From: Burhinus oedicnemus
Taxonomy: Eukaryota; Chordata; Aves; Charadriiformes; Burhinidae
Direction: 5' to 3'
NCBI GenBank assembly: GCA_008921705.1
Contig: VFFE01006978.1
Span: 342,683 to 406,682 of the forward strand
Length of the DNA: 64,000 bases
The notes beneath the pieces are model-generated. The model had not been told where the DNA came from. It searched no databases and saw only the letters and a list, made by a program, of their open reading frames with translations. Both the position numbers and the translations under genes were made by a program. Positions within the stretch are counted from its first letter, which is position 1. Every line of letters starts with the position of its first letter. Of the stretch, positions 1 through 15,027 are shown in pieces.

Positions 1-3000
1 TAAGATCTAGCACAGGGAAATCAGAGTTGGAAAAATCCAGCCTTGAAATAAGACATTTCCTCATAGCTGTGAGGAAAATATTGAGACAGCTTATGAGAAG
101 GAAGTGGATTTACCCTCACATAGAGTTCTTATAATGACATTAAATATATTAAAAGAAAAAGGGGATTATTGCAGATTCTGGGAATAAACTCAAAAGCTTA
201 AAAAAAAAAATAAATAGGCAGTTCCTGCATGAGAGACCCCTCCACCACTTTATTGCAGTATACTGGTCCATGTCCAACCTCCAGTTCAAGAGATTCCTAA
301 GCCACTGATTATGAGACAGATGATTTTATATTGCCCTGCTTTTTGTATTTCTTGTAAGCATCTACTACTTTTGGAAGTAGTACTGTGCTAGACATATTTT
401 TGATTTAACCTTGTACAACTGTATTTCTTTTTGATACTGTATTACACGTACACACACATCGTGAGAGGATTAGGCTGACTGGTATTTGCAGCCTTTTCTG
501 GCCCTGAAGTATGTCAGTCTGACTTCTTCTGCTTACCACCTTTGTTCATGAGTTTGATGGGAAACAGCATTGATTAAATTTTCTTCAGCAGTCCAACAAT
601 CCTCAGCTTCTTTCAGGATTCAGGAAGGAAGTGGGTACCACACTGCGCAGTTGGTTGCATCACAGTGGCTGGCAATGGAGCTGGAGTCACCTGGGAACAT
701 CTTGCCCAAGCAAATCCCAGCAGCCAGGGTGTCATGCCGTGAGGAAGGGACCTCTGTTTCTCCTCTCCACGGCACATCCTTTCTAATCTCCTAAGGAAAA
801 AAAATGTTATTTCGATACTGGCATATCTGGATAAAACTTGATTATCCTGTGATTAACTAGAGATCTGACTGATTGACTTCACTCTGCATGAGCAAGACTT
901 CAACTCAGTCTACAGCCTCTGTCCAAGTTAACCGGAGTCCAAAAAGAATGTAGCTCAGCTTGCAGTAAATACATACAACTAAATGATCACAAGCAGAGCT
1001 ATTCAGAGAGGACTAGTAACAGCATCATCACAGAAATTAAATGTGTGAATGCTCAATTAGGTAAAGGTATCTTCAGGAGATACTGTTCTCAGCTTTCTGT
1101 ATGAAAGGTCTGTTGACATTAAAAGCTTTTAAAATTACTTATAGGAGAAAAGTTTAGCACGGGCTATAGGGCCCTGCAGGATTCAGCCACTGGACAAAAG
1201 CTGTTTCACCACAGTTTGTCCATTTCCCAAAACAAAACTGAGATCAGCCCACATAATTTACATGAGTATTGGCTGGGTTTTAAATGAGAAAAGACTCATG
1301 CTCTGGGCCAGAAGCACAGCTGGTATAACCCTAAGTATCTAGTTCATAGCAGTAATATTTTTCTGCAGTTTTAAGCCAGAGTCCTGCACGTTTCTGTATG
1401 ATGGCTCTTAGTTTTAGACTCAAGACATAACAGAGTGCTGGGAGCAATTAACTGTGCACTTTTACCGAAAATATCTCAGTTTAAGACGCCTATGTCTTTC
1501 ACGGCAGAGAGATGATCCCAGTTAAAATGTTAGGCTTTTTGCTAAATACTAAGCTGTGATTTTTCTGTTCTTTTTTATGCAATGATATAGAATCAGTGAG
1601 AAATAGATACATATTTGCATATAAAGTAAGTCATCATTGTTGTAACAGAGGTGTTCATACAGCATTTATGTTTGCCATATAAATAACACAGTTTAAATAA
1701 TAAGATATTTAGGAATGTGAGTCGAGGAATGAGGAATATTTCACTTTTTACAAGTTGCAATAACACAAACATCTTGACAACTTTGCAACATTATTGTCTT
1801 TATGCATAGTTACAGTCACAAGAAGGGAGATTTGCATATGATGGTTTTGTGTCTTTGTGGGTAGATTTGTCTTCTGTGCTTTCCGTCCTTGCAATATAAA
1901 AGCTCAGGACTTTATGAGGCAAAGGTAACTTGAGATATAACTTTGCTGTAGTTGGCAATTCAAAATTCCCACAAACAAGACCAAAAATTTTAAAGCGTAG
2001 AAGGATTAGGGTCAGTTTTCTCAATGCGGGTCTATTAAATTACGGAGGTGGCTGGTAGCCAGGCATGATAGCAAAGGCCCTAATTTTCAGGTATGCTAAC
2101 CACCTCAAATTTCTTTTCCAGAGTCTCCTTGGCTGCATCTATTCTGCCACACCAAAATTTGGAGTTTAAGTTGCTGAAATGCGTCTCAAAGCACTGGTTT
2201 CTACACTGTCTGAAGGAAAGGGCCAGTTCCCCCCTTGTTCCTGGGCTTTTCTAGTTGTCAGCCTATTAATTTGCTTGGGACATCAGCCAGAGCTTGAAGA
2301 TTCATGTAGGCAGTGCAGACAATCCGATATTCAGGTTCAAGCACAAATCTGACCCCAGAGTTAACAAGTACTTATGTACCCAGGGTTGTCTTCTGGAGCT
2401 GCCTGCCCTGGTCCTGGCAGAAGTTGAAGGTGCATCACCTCAAGTTGCTTGAAGGGTTGAGGCCCCATGTAGAGCACAAGCGAGAGCCCAAGGTCTTGCT
2501 CAGCCTCCTGCACTGGTGAGCAGAGGAGACCACATTGATGGCCATCGGGTGTGCTTGAGCGAGAAAGCAGTAGAAAACATGAAGCACTACGTATGTACGT
2601 GTGAGTGTCAAATGCAGTAGCTGGTCAGATAGCAGGGCTGTGCGTGTTTGAGAGGGATGGCTGACTTGGAAAATTTACTTGTGACTAAGATAATAACCTG
2701 TTTTCATAAGACTGGGATTTTTTTCCCCTGCTCATTTGTGAGTTGTGCTTTGTTTGCATGTTTTCTATTATATTATTTGTAGTTGTTGCATTTTCCTGAA
2801 AAATTATAACTTTGGCACATGTAATTGGAAAACAGATTTCATCCATGTCAGAGGCACACACCCAAGACCATTAGGAGTAATATGTTTGCTTTTCAATAAG
2901 AAATTAACTTCCACGGGAAATTATCTTGTTAAAAAAAGGCTACTTTTGCTATATGATATATTTTGGAAATGTCTTAGCAGTCTCCAAACTGCAAAAACTA

Positions 3001-6000
3001 TGCCTGCCATTTCAAAACACTCTGGGGAAAGGCAACTGAATCCCACTTTTAACTGGGAAATGATAGGCACAGTTTCATGCATCTGGGGGATTGTAAAATA
3101 TTTCTATTATTATTTCTTCCCTTTCTCCTGATCCCTGCCTCCTCCAGCTCTCCTTTCCCACTTGGTACTCAAAGCAACATTAGGGATGGGAGAGCCATTT
3201 ATCAGGAATACATATAAAAAGCTTTCACACAGAGCTTCATCAAAAATATATATTGATTAGAGGCCTGGGAGAACAGGCTTTTTCAAGAAAAGGCTTGAAA
3301 GGGAAATTTTGGTGTCTGAAGACAGAGACTGGACAAAGGACTGGAAATGCTTTCTGGGCAAGAACTCTGCACTGACAGGGAGATGGATGCATGTCTTTCA
3401 GCTCAAATACCATGAGCAGAGACACAGGATTAGTCATGAGCTACTAACTTCCACATGGCGATCCCAGGAGACTGCAGCACTGACACTGCCCATTATAAAT
3501 CTCCTGTGAAGAAGCAAGGTACCCAGAAAAGATGTTTAGCACAGACAAAGAGATGGGAGACCCGACTTCCATGTATCTCAATACCACGTCCTTCCTCGTT
3601 GTCTTATTTGCTTAGATGCTGAGTTTCCTTTGGAGACACTTAATTCCAGGGAGGCATCTCAATTATGTAGATCAGCAAATCACAGCTGTTTCTCAAACCA
3701 GATGTTAGAAACTGCCTCCAGCAAGCTTCTCCCAGGAGCCGAGTCGCCTGTGGTCAGTTGCGCAGACAGCTCCTCCTCTGTCCTCCTCCCCTTCCCACCA
3801 GACCTGAAAGCCAGTCTCCGTGCTCCTCGGTGCCACCTCACCAGACTGGTTGTTATTACAAGTCAGGACAGATAAGCCTCAGTGACAGTTTGGAGCTGCG
3901 GTTGAAAGAGAATTAGATCATTATGGAGCTACATGTCTTTTGAGATTGATAAGCAATATTTTCATTGCAGATGAGGATGCTTGGGCAGTATGTAAGCTAT
4001 CAGAGCTGTCTTCGCTTCCAGTTTCGGGGTCCAGGCTGTGCTCTGTTTCCAGACTGATACTAGATACCAGTGTGCATCAGCCAGCCATCTCCTCTGTCTA
4101 CCCAACCCTGACATGCCTGCACAACCTACACAGCCAGGGGACTGGTACCTAAGATATGCGCATAGATGCAAGCTGAAACACACATGAGGAAGCATGGCGC
4201 GATATATCATGTTGTGATACTTGCCACAAAAACTTTCACTAATTGGGTGATGAGCCCAAGGGAGATGAGGAACAGCTGTAGAAGCTGCACAGGAACTCAT
4301 CTCAGTTTAAAAGCCATAGCTCCAGGGGGAACTGTTCTGCCGGCCACTGTTCTGCATTACCAAATAAAAGGGCTCCTGTCCTCTCCTGCCTTAGTGACAT
4401 TCCTCCATTAAGGGCTTAATTGTCTCCTTAGCTGTCACTGTCTGAGGGAGGAGGATATAGCAGAGAAAGAGTCTTAGGAAACCTGGTGGAAAGCAAAGTA
4501 TCTGGCCAGTACCTTTAATTCAGTAGATAAAAGGGGTTTGAATTCTTAAGTGCCTTGTGTGCATCTGACCTGGACTCACATTTAGAGTTTAGGTTTCTTT
4601 TCTTCAAGATCAAGCAACATTTAATTAAGATTTACTATACAGAGTTGCAACTTATAGTTTCCTGATAGTAATGCTGATCTTTCCATTAAATGACATTTTT
4701 AAGAGTGAATAATACTCATTCTTTTACCTATTAAATGCATATAATAATATTTCTTGCTCAATCCCTAACAAAGGAATTTGATGCTGGATCGCCTTCTGTT
4801 ATTACATGGGTTGTGTGTTTTCACTACATCTGAGGAAACAAACGAGACAGGGGTCATTTGTTCTGCAAAGTATACTTTAAAATGTTTGTTTGGCACCCCT
4901 GAACTATTAGTTTCTTTTTGCTGCCATTACAGAAAAACATGGTTTCATACTTAATAAACATCAGTGAGAAGCTTTCTGTTCTTGTTTAAACAGAAGTAAA
5001 CTTGAAGACCTTGTCAAAACAAGTAGGTTAAGCTTGACTAATCAGCTGAACTCATTCTATTAATAGCCAAGGTGGCATCATTATTCCATTAAGCTTTGTC
5101 TGTAATATTGGGGGCAGGGACATATATCCATACAGAAAAGGTTAAACTGGATGAACCTTTCCAAAATGAAAATAGAATAACTGTCATTTGTTCTATATTT
5201 CTACAGTCTGGGAAGGAGTATTCTGCCTGGCTGAACAAAACAGGACACATGAAATTGAGACTTTTTCAGAAAACTTTGTTATTTTGTGTTCTGCAAGAGG
5301 ACAGTTGTTTTGTTATGGCTTGGTTAGGTGGAGTCTGAAGTGAAGTTGTCATTCTCATGGAATATGATCATATCTGTAGTCAAACTATGTGTATTGTTCA
5401 TCCTATATAAAGTAATTCTCAGGCAATTTATGTCTCAGCTGGGACATTAATGCAATCCATTGCAATTAAGCTAATCAAGAAACAAAGATGTACTTTTGAT
5501 TTCTGTCAGTCTCATGATAGAAAGATATAGAATTGAAAGAGAGGTAAAATCAGGTTTTATATTTTCAGATTAATTAAATGCAAATTGATCAACCACATCT
5601 AAACTATGATTGATTACCTGGGAGCTCACATTCTGTTGCTATTCACCATTTCCTTCAGCAACATGAATCACTTATCTAACAGTGCCTTGTGTAAAGAAGC
5701 TAAGTCAGCACAAGAGCATCCATTGACAGCATTTGGGTTTAGTTTTCTTTTTTTGTGACAGATTCCTCTCCAGCTCTAACTGATAAGTATTGTCTATGGC
5801 TCCAAGAGGGAGTTGAACTGTATGCATAGTTTCTCTAAGTGATCAGCAGCAGTACTGAAAAACCTGGGCACTTTCTTGTGAAAACTCTTCCCCAGCAGCA
5901 GTTTCTCCCTCTCATCTCTCCTAGGAAAGTGTTTCCATCTCTGAATATTTAGCTCAACAAACAAAAATGCAACAAAATCTTTACCTAAGAGAAAAGGTCC

Positions 6001-9000
6001 AAGAATGATGTTTAGGCATTGCTTTTAGCCACCAGCTGAGGCAACAAACTGCAACTGAGAGCTGCTATCTATACACTGCTGAAACCATACAGATAAGGAA
6101 CTAGGACATGCATCCCAAGGTCCCAAGTATCTGGGCTTTAGGTAAGAGCTGCGTAAGCCACCCAGAGTGCAGCGGCATAAGAGAAAAGTCTGTGGTTTAG
6201 CCTGCATGCCTCCAAAATATTGATGCTATCACTGAAATATTTTCTCATGTTAGTAATGTGGAAGCATCAAATGGACAAATGATCCCCATCTCTCTATCAA
6301 CTGTCATAATGTTGTGGAGCTTTAGAGCACTCAGGTCTCACTGTTTCAACAAAAACATTTAATAATCTTTGCCACAATCCTTTGTTGCCTTTTCATGGCA
6401 TCTATACTTTCCCTTTAGTAGCATAATCGTTTATTCCAATGGTTTCTTGCAGGTGTAAATTTCCATGACTTGAGACCTTGAGAAGATCAGATCCATCACA
6501 TGATTTTGGGCAACATTAATGAGAAAAAAATAGACTACAATTCCCCATCTGTCTGAAACATTTATGTTAAAGGAGCGGCATGCGTAAAGGCAGAGCGGAT
6601 TAATAAGAGAGATGCTATCACATAAATAAGTAATAGGGGCTCCTTACTTTTCTTACAGGTCATTGTGTTAGTGAAGGATTTACCACTATTGAAACCACAT
6701 CTAACCACTGTTCTCGTTACACAAGACAAGTATTGTAGTGTCTAAGTCAGGCTTCAGTTCTCACGTATGCAAACAGATTTAGGATTTTTTGGTCACTGAA
6801 GAAGTGTACACACTCACATGTAATATAGAAAGGAACAGCTACCAAAGAAATCATAATAAAATGTCATGCTCTGTGACACATAACAGCATGAGAAAACAGT
6901 AGCTGTTTTAATTGTCAGATTGTGTCCAGAACCCACTTCCAGTTTTCTTGAAGAACGGAAGTGGTTTTTAAAATGAAAGATATGTACTTCATTTTGCAAT
7001 ATGTTCAGAGGTATGAACATGTTCAGATGAAGTACTCTTAGATGTTTTCAGTGTTCAGTCAGCAAAATAAAATATTTCAATTTTAAAAAGTTTCATGCTT
7101 TCATACCCACAATTGCTGATAGCTACTGTCTTTATTCGCTCCTTCCTTTAAATTTTATATGGGGAAGTTCTCTTCCATTCCCTTCAGCTAAAGGAAGAGC
7201 TTCCTTCCTGTTATAGCTTCAGAGCTAATACATGATATGTATTTTTTGTTCACAGAAATTGGTTTAGAGACATTTTGACAGAAACTTCTTCAACAAAATG
7301 CTTTTACTTCTGTCTAAAGGCCATGAACAACCCATATGAGCTCATCTTCGATACCAGGAGAATCTTCACATGTATAACCCCATCAGAAGGATGGTCTTCT
7401 GGAAATCCAGCAAACATTAGTTAAGACTGGGATAGTCATATAAAGTGCTCACTTATCCTTCATGCATCTTGACTTACAACTGTTGCCAGAGCAGGGAGCA
7501 GTTTAAAGAAGAAAACCTTAAAACTGGCTTATTTCAACACTGGTCAATATTGAAGAGAAATGTATATCAACAGTATTCCAAGTGGAAGCAGACGAGCAGT
7601 TGCATTCACTCTTAGGTGCACTTAAAGCAGTTGCTTTTTGCACAAAAAAACTGCCCATGTTAACTTTACTCAATTTATGTTTGTAATGTTTGCTTGCCAT
7701 TAGATAACATTTGCTGCTAAGCATAAGCCTTGGTGTTTGGACTTAATGCAAAAGCAGAAAAGGGATTTTTCATGTCATGGAGAAACCAGAAAAATTGTAT
7801 TTTATCAACAACTCACAACATTTATCCACATCATGTGAAAAGTCCACTTAAATGTGGACATTCGCCAGAAGTACCAAGTCTATATCCTCTATAGCACATG
7901 ATTTTTCTATTCTTTACTTTTCAACTGGGTCCTCTAAGGTCTTGCTCTTCCATTTCTTATTCATTGTATTGCAAGCAGCCAAGAAACTGATGGTAAAATG
8001 AAAGAGATTTACAAACAGACAGCTCCCATTTTGTGATTATATGAAAACCCTATTTGCATATGCAACTGGAGGGAATTGTATTAGGAATCCAGTTATGTGG
8101 CTGTGTTTGCCAATGCAGATTTTGCAAGATATCCTCATAGCCTCGCAAATCAAACGTTTTCCTCAAACATTCTCTATAAATCATCTTGCAGTTTCACTGG
8201 CAGGATGATTCACTCCTTCACCCAGAGCTGCAGCTGATCCCTCCAAGCCAAAGGAAGCTGTGCAAAGACAGCACTGTCCAGGGAGGGAGACTTCCCCAGA
8301 GATATCCTGGGGCTGGGAGAAGTGGTCGTGAAATCTCCTACCTTTTATAGCCCTTATGAAATACTTTGAGTCAAGGTGGCAGCATGGTATTGAATGGTAC
8401 TGGGCTGCAATAGCAGTATTATCCACTGGGCGAGAGACCATGCTATGCTCCTGCCTATAAAGGAGCAGTCTGTCTTCACAAGGGATGAGGAATTTTGACC
8501 AAATGCCATTATACAGGTAAACATAGCATCCTTGTCTAGCTCTTCCGGTTTCTTTCATTGAACAGGATGTTTTCTTCACCATTGTGCCCCTAAATGCTTT
8601 CAGGCTGATGCTAGCACACCGCAATGGCTGCGTATTGCTGATATGATCACAGTAAGGCAGATGTTGTCTATTCCGCTAAAGCACTTGGTATATGCATTGT
8701 ATTTTGTTGCATTTCATTTTTATTTAATCCTACACAAGCAGAACACCAAGCACAACAAATCTGAGCAAGGACTAGAGGAATGTAGCCCACCAGCAAGTGC
8801 CTATTAAAAGTAAATGCCTCTTCCTATCTAATAACATAGGAAGCCTAAACTGGAGAAGAACAGAGGCATTCACTCTATTGTCTGGTTTCTTGTTAGCTCT
8901 TCTTCAGGTAACCCAGAGTATTTGCAGAGCCCTGGCCTGCTCTGCTTTCCCTGGCGTATTGGCCATAATACAGCAATAACTGCTTAGCATACCCAACTCG

Positions 9001-11754
9001 TACTTAATTTTAGCTTCTTCCAGGTTAGTCAGGACAGTACACTGCCTAATGTGCCAGAAATAAAGGTATTTTTACTCATTGTCATATTTTCCATAACTCC
9101 AAGTTTAAGGCCACCTGCTTCACTGCTTTCTTCATCACATTTTCTAAATGTGCTTTCTTTCTATCTGTTTGGATCATGGAGGTAATACATTTTGGCTGAA
9201 AACTTTTGAGCTGCTTTTCCAAAAAGCAAGGTCTGCTTTTCTATTTTTTCAGTGTATATCTCTCTAACTAGAGCAACATCGCAGGGAAGTCATAAGGGAG
9301 TTTAATCCTCTGTAACCAGTTGTACAAAAGGAAGTATTTAGAGACGGGAAGTACCCATTCTCCAGGCTCAGGCTTGGATTTCAGTATATTGAGCAAAGAA
9401 CATTATTGGTCCACTGTCTGGGGAATCTCCCGCTAGAGATTTCTGTGGAAATCATCTGAAACCATAGGGTTGCACAAAAGTAGCCCTGCTATAAAAGGGC
9501 TGGTGTTTGCAGAGGGGTGACTCACTTGCTGACCAATAACCCACTTTCTTAGGGGAAACAGCTCTCCTGCCCACTAAAGGATCCTTGAAAAATCAGTTCA
9601 GTCCTTGGATGGGTTGGGTGGTATTTCCACTGAGGAAAGCAAAGGCAGTCCCACACACAAGCTGTGGGGAGAAACTTGGCTTGCAGAGTACATCCCGTAG
9701 GAGCACCTGATCCCAAGCAGTGGCCTCCCAAAGAAACCTGAGAGTTTCGGTCACAAACTAAATGATGTTATTTCTGGATAACTTCGCTTCCTTTTTTTCA
9801 GTCTCTTTCTGAGAATTTTGTGGGATTTTGCTAGTTCCTTGTTATCCACTGAACATACATCAAAACTACTTGGTATCTATTAGCTTTTTGTTCTGTACAT
9901 GCAGATGGAAGCGAGCAAGATGGCTTTGCTGCTGTCCCAAGCAGTCTGTGCAAAAACAGCCGCTATGATGTCAAAAGAAACATTACATCTCTGGCATAAC
10001 AAGAGAGAATCAAAGTGACTTACAAAAAATGTTAAAGTGGTGTTATTTTCCCGACACACACACTCAACAGTATTGTAGAAAATTCCTTAAGCAACAGAAA
10101 TGGAAAGAGAAACAAAGTTTAACATTTCAGTGTCTTACTCAGCAAAGTTTTCTGAGGAAAACAGATCAGCTGAAATAGTACACTTTGTTAGTTTTTCCAT
10201 ATTCTTTATTCAAATAAAGATATGTGAGCTACATATGTTCCTGTTTAATTTGAAGATTTTATTCTAAATGCCTTTGATGTACATTAACTTGATATTTTTA
10301 TTTATTAGTTATTGAAAAGAGTGACACATGGGGATAATGTTGAATGTGCTGTAAGTCAGTGCAGTATTTAGTTTGTAGAGATTTAATTAGAGAAGCAAGA
10401 TATGTAGAGGGAGGAAATATCTTTTATTAGCCTAGCTGCCATAGCTGGGAAAAAAAGGACACAAATCTAAAAGCTTTGCCCATTTTTCCAAGTAAGTCAT
10501 TCAATCTAATAGAAAATAGTACCTTTCTTGTGCCCTTAAACCACAAAAGCTATAGCAACAACAGTAAGACGATACAAAAGATTAATCATTCATGCAGACA
10601 TGGCCACAAAGCTATGTAACCTCATTGTCTGCATCTTCCCCTCTGCCCAGAATATGAAATATAGTTATTGCACTCACAGCTAATGATTTTGTTAGAAAAG
10701 GAGAGGCTGTAGTTGATGCATTTCATGAGGGAAATGAGCTTAGGCAGATAAGACTAGCCTGTCTCAGCCTCATGTAGCAGGCGGGAGGATGGTGTGTGCA
10801 GGACAGCTGCAGTATAGCACAGCACATACAACCAGGAGCAAATTCTCTGTTTCAAACCCTGAGCACTCACAACAAAACAAAAATAAAGCCCGGCTCTGTG
10901 ATCCTTGTTTAAGTATTGCTCAGGCTGATGGAAAGATGCTGGATTGAGTTTGAGTGACAAGTTTAGCCTCCTCTTAGGGCAAAGGTTTGAAATTCCTTTA
11001 CCTAATGAGTAATTGTATCATACCACCCCCACTGTGCTGCTAATAGCAAATGAGAGACATTTTGGGACAGAAGGAAACTAGGAGTCCTTTCTAATTAAGT
11101 GTGCCCCTCTCTGAGTCTCTAGATAAATTCCACAATACTTTTTAGCCCATACTTGCATACCACATCTTTTTCTTCCTTCACTGATTTTCCTGCATGCTCT
11201 ATCCACTGCTCTGCAGGCAGAGAATTCCACTTGAATTCCTTTTGTGTCTGGTCATTCCATAGATTAAATCAGAGCCCCTTGGTTTATTATTAGGAATGCA
11301 ATCATCTCTGATATTGACATGTCTCCAGACCCTTCCTATTTCTATTTCCACCCTTAAGGTTCCTTTCAGTCTTTTATTTTATAAAGTCAAACCCCCTATT
11401 TCTTTAATCTTCTTAAACTACAATCTGTGAATTTATGCATCATCTGGTTTATCTCCAGTGCTTTTTCTATGCCAAAAAATATACAGAATGTCATGAGGTG
11501 TGCTCAGTTCTGCTCTCAATGTATCGCCACTTCTCTGAGACTTCAGCTAGATGCGTGTAAGGTTGCGCTGAGCCCAGGAGCCATGCAATGGCTAAGGTGC
11601 TCTGTAAGGGCTGGAAGTCACTTTTCTTCTTAGTGTCCTCATCAATGTGTGGTTCTGCCCCATGCCTTCAGTTCCTCTCGTGTCCCCCTTTCTTCCCACC
11701 ATTGCAACACCGATAACCCCCTCCAGTGTCCTTCAGTACCCCTAAACCTTCTGG
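1..11754. other. Intergenic 5' flank, no gene seen
   Basis: This stretch is AT-rich and interrupted by stops in all frames. The longest open frame is 147 codons, on the minus strand at 8181-8624. It has no recognisable domain, and I see no convincing splice or codon-use support for it. Only short homopolymer runs and small CA-rich patches (near 450-470) stand out. In mammals the gene 5' of COLEC12 is CLUL1, but I could not identify any of its exons here. Confidence 0.6.
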
Positions 11755-11846
11755 GCAGCAGAGGCTGTGGCTGGCTGGGACATGTGTGCATGCCAGCGGG
11801 GCAGCAGAGGCTGTGGCTGGCTGGGACATGCGTGCATGCCAGCGGG
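11755..11846. repeat. 46-bp tandem duplication (two copies)
   Basis: Two head-to-tail copies of a 46-bp unit lie at 11755-11800 and 11801-11846. Each begins gcagcagaggctgtggctgg and ends with ccagcggg. They differ at one position (tgtgtgcatg in the first, tgcgtgcatg in the second), so the duplication looks recent. The unit is G-rich and matches no transposon end that I know. It does not belong to any supported reading frame. Confidence 0.9.
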
Positions 11847-14800
11847 CCAGCTAACGTGCACGTGGGGTTGAGTCAGGTGGCCACTTTCAGACGGAACAAA
11901 GGCTGAGCTCTGTCCGCATTCCCTTGAGGAACAAATGCTCCTCTGGCTCTTGTTTCTCTATGTGGACAAATGGTTCAATCAAACATTTGGGAACTGAATA
12001 ACTTGGAGCTCTGTGTCCTTCTGCTGAATCTGATGGAAACTGGTGAATTGCATTGTGAAGTTCTTAAGAAAAGAGTGATAGAAGACACACAGATTGTTGT
12101 ACAAACAGGCTGCAAATATCGCACAGGAGTCATTTTCTTAGGCAATAAGGCTAAAAATCTAATAGCCTGGGTGGAGAATGACGTCAGGGAAGCTGGATTT
12201 GGCTTCCTGATTCTGAGACTCAGCCTGTCCCTTGCCATAAATAACATTGCTGACAAGCAGTTTTAAATTGCACAACAAACGGACCAGGGCAGGGCTACTC
12301 CATGGAGCAGAGCAAAACACATCCCCTCTTCTTTCCTGCTTTTCTGCTCCTTGCTTCCAGATGCCTCCTCCTCCCTCTTCCTCATGTGCTCAAGGTGGTG
12401 TAAATCCCTGTGGTAGACAATGGCTACTTGCAAATTTTTAAAGGACAGATGCTAAAGTAGTGAAGGCACAAACTGAATAAATGGGTAAGACTACCAAGAG
12501 AGTATGCTTGTGAAGCAAATTTCCTAGTTTATGGGCCCTTTGCAACAATTTTAACAGAAACTAGCCATTTTCTAGGGTCTTTGTTATATTCCATCTTCCT
12601 GGCACCTCCTCCATGATATGAAATGGAGCTGGTTTGGCACTGGAATTTTGTCACTCTTCAGATATTCTAATTATCTGCCCTAACAGGAGCCTGGTTTCCT
12701 AGTTCACTGTTTCTTTTTCCTCTCTTGAGACTATTTCTGGCATCTGTTTCCACATCATTATGTGAACGCTGAGTGCAAAAATGTCTTTAATGTTTTAGCA
12801 AGACTCTACCTAGCTTATCAAGTAAATACAAATCTGTAAATCTGTAAGAATATCTACTGTCTTTTTCACTGACCCTTTGTCCCATTAGGATGAACTTGAA
12901 AAGCACCTTGTAATATGTATGAAAAACTTCTCCTTTCCTCTCCCTTTTTTACCTCCTTACCTGGCACACCTGATGTGAAACATCACTGGCTGGTGCTTCA
13001 TTTATCTGCTCTCATCCATTTAGAGCCCAGTCCTTGCTGATGGTAATGGGTGTAGGGATGGAGGGAATGTGGCACCTCACAGAATTCATCTCTAAGGGGC
13101 CAGAAATACTAAAGAGATCTTGAAGTCAGATTTTAAGTCTCAGGCAAATTTTGAAAAAAGCAGTTTAAACTTATTGGGATATTGTAAACCGACTTCAGGG
13201 ATTTCAAGGACTATTTTTAATTAAGCTGAAAAGGAGTGGCAGCTCTCAAAATATTGCTTATATTTGCAGCCTGTCGTACAATGGATACAGACTCCTTATT
13301 CTGCAGAGAAAATTAAACAATGGTGGTATGGGCAGACAGACAACATACTAGTTATGTCATTTAGAACATTTTCTTTGATGACGTTCCCCTTCAAACTCTG
13401 CATCCCTGTAAGATTTTCCACAGCCCACACTGACCTGCAGAGCTCCCCACCCCTGGCTCACACAGACATTTCATACCCACACCTTTAGCTGTTTTGTGCA
13501 AATATATGGTGCCAAGCAGAGGTGCTGAGGGCTTTGCAAGGCTGCCACAAAAAAGAGAGGCCAGGGACAGTCCCAAAGAGGAGACATGAGGAGCAGGGCT
13601 GGTGTAGGGAGCAGGGTGATGGCAGAGTGGCTGCTGCTCCTGTGCAGCCAGAGGCGGGCAGGGGTCTCACCAGGGCTCCCTGAGAGGGCTGCCCCGGCCA
13701 AAACTGCTGCTTCAGAGGCTGCAGCAGAAGCAGCAGCAAGTCTGTTTGTCCAGAGCTGTGGTCCAGGCAAAGGAGGCATCTGGGTCACCGTCATTTTGCC
13801 ATGCAGATGCTCTGCCCCAGTGGCTCTCCACTTTACCGCCTGCTGCTTTCCCTGGTACAGGCAAAGAGCAGCTCCACATCTGCTTTGCCCTTGGTCTGCC
13901 GGCTAAACCAAAACCCAGCCCTTCAATGTGGCATAAAAGATGTCCAAACACCTGTTTTCGAACTCCTGAGTGGGCTTTGTAGTTTCTTAGTAGCTCTGTA
14001 GTAGCTCTGTAGTCCCTGCCTTGCTTTAAAAGTATGTGCTAAGCTACGCTCTGTCTACAGAGAAACATGCCAACTTAGTAAAGAAGATAATTAAGATTTT
14101 GTTGAAAACATACATCAGGAAGAATGTCTACTTAAAAACTGCCTTCCTGCACGTAAGTACAGGCTCTACCTTTTGCTTTCAGCTCAGGAACGAGCAAACG
14201 ACGCAGCAAAGATTTACAAGGAATGCTTATTAAGAACCAGCAGTTTCAAAGCAGAGTCTGAACTGCAGCATGCAGAAATGCTAATGGTGTCGTGAAGCAG
14301 GTCAGAGTTGCAAAGAGACTAACCGCCTTCTTGTGTTTGAAAATTTCTCTCTTGGCAGCTGCTACTAGCTGATGCCCCATTCTGCCCTGCCCAAGAGGTG
14401 TGTGTGTGATATGTACCACATATGGCAAAGTAAAAGGGAAAAAAAAAAAGAATGGAGAATACTTTGATCTTAATGGGAAAATGTCTGTCTCACAAGGTTT
14501 AAAATGGAGAAATCGCTAATTGCTTTTTCCTTACAAAATATAAACCCTTGAAAATGTAGATACATGTAAAATAGGCCCTCCCCAAAACCTTTAAAGAACA
14601 AATTAGTTAGTTCTGTGGCATCTCACCAGGCTGTGGAATTTATGAAAACCACATTCTTTGGATTCTAAAACACTGGCCATCCCGCTGCTCTTTCAAATAA
14701 CGTTGATTTTGCTGACTAGTCTGTCTGAGAGCCAGCACAGTTGTCTAATTGTAAGTAAATAATCTCGGAACAAATCCATGTTTGACATACTGTCATACTA

Positions 14801-15027
14801 ACATTTACTGTTTTGCACAAGGGATTTACTTCAAGGATATTGAAAAATTCCATTGGTGTTTAAGAGGAGTAGCAACCGTGACCCTCTATAAATTAAAATG
14901 CTTGACCCTGCTATATGATATAGATGATCCAAAGTATTTCACATGTTCAGATCAGTAAAGGCAAAAAACAAACCCTCCTTATGAAGGTAGGGTATTATGT
15001 TCACACAAACATCCGCAAGGGCTATGA
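11847..15027. other. Intergenic, no gene seen
   Basis: This is non-coding sequence with a somewhat GC-richer patch at about 13540-13960. Overlapping open frames occur there on both strands, which is expected from base composition rather than from a gene. There is no CpG clustering strong enough to call an island. A short A-run lies near 14440. Confidence 0.55.

Noticed and set aside
8181..8624. 147-codon minus-strand open frame
   Set aside because: The composition is not protein-like over its length, no family is recognised, and its length is within chance for this window size.
13471..13982. Cluster of open frames rich in Ala, Leu and Ser on both strands
   Set aside because: It arises from imperfect gcagcagcag-type composition, and the frames shadow each other.
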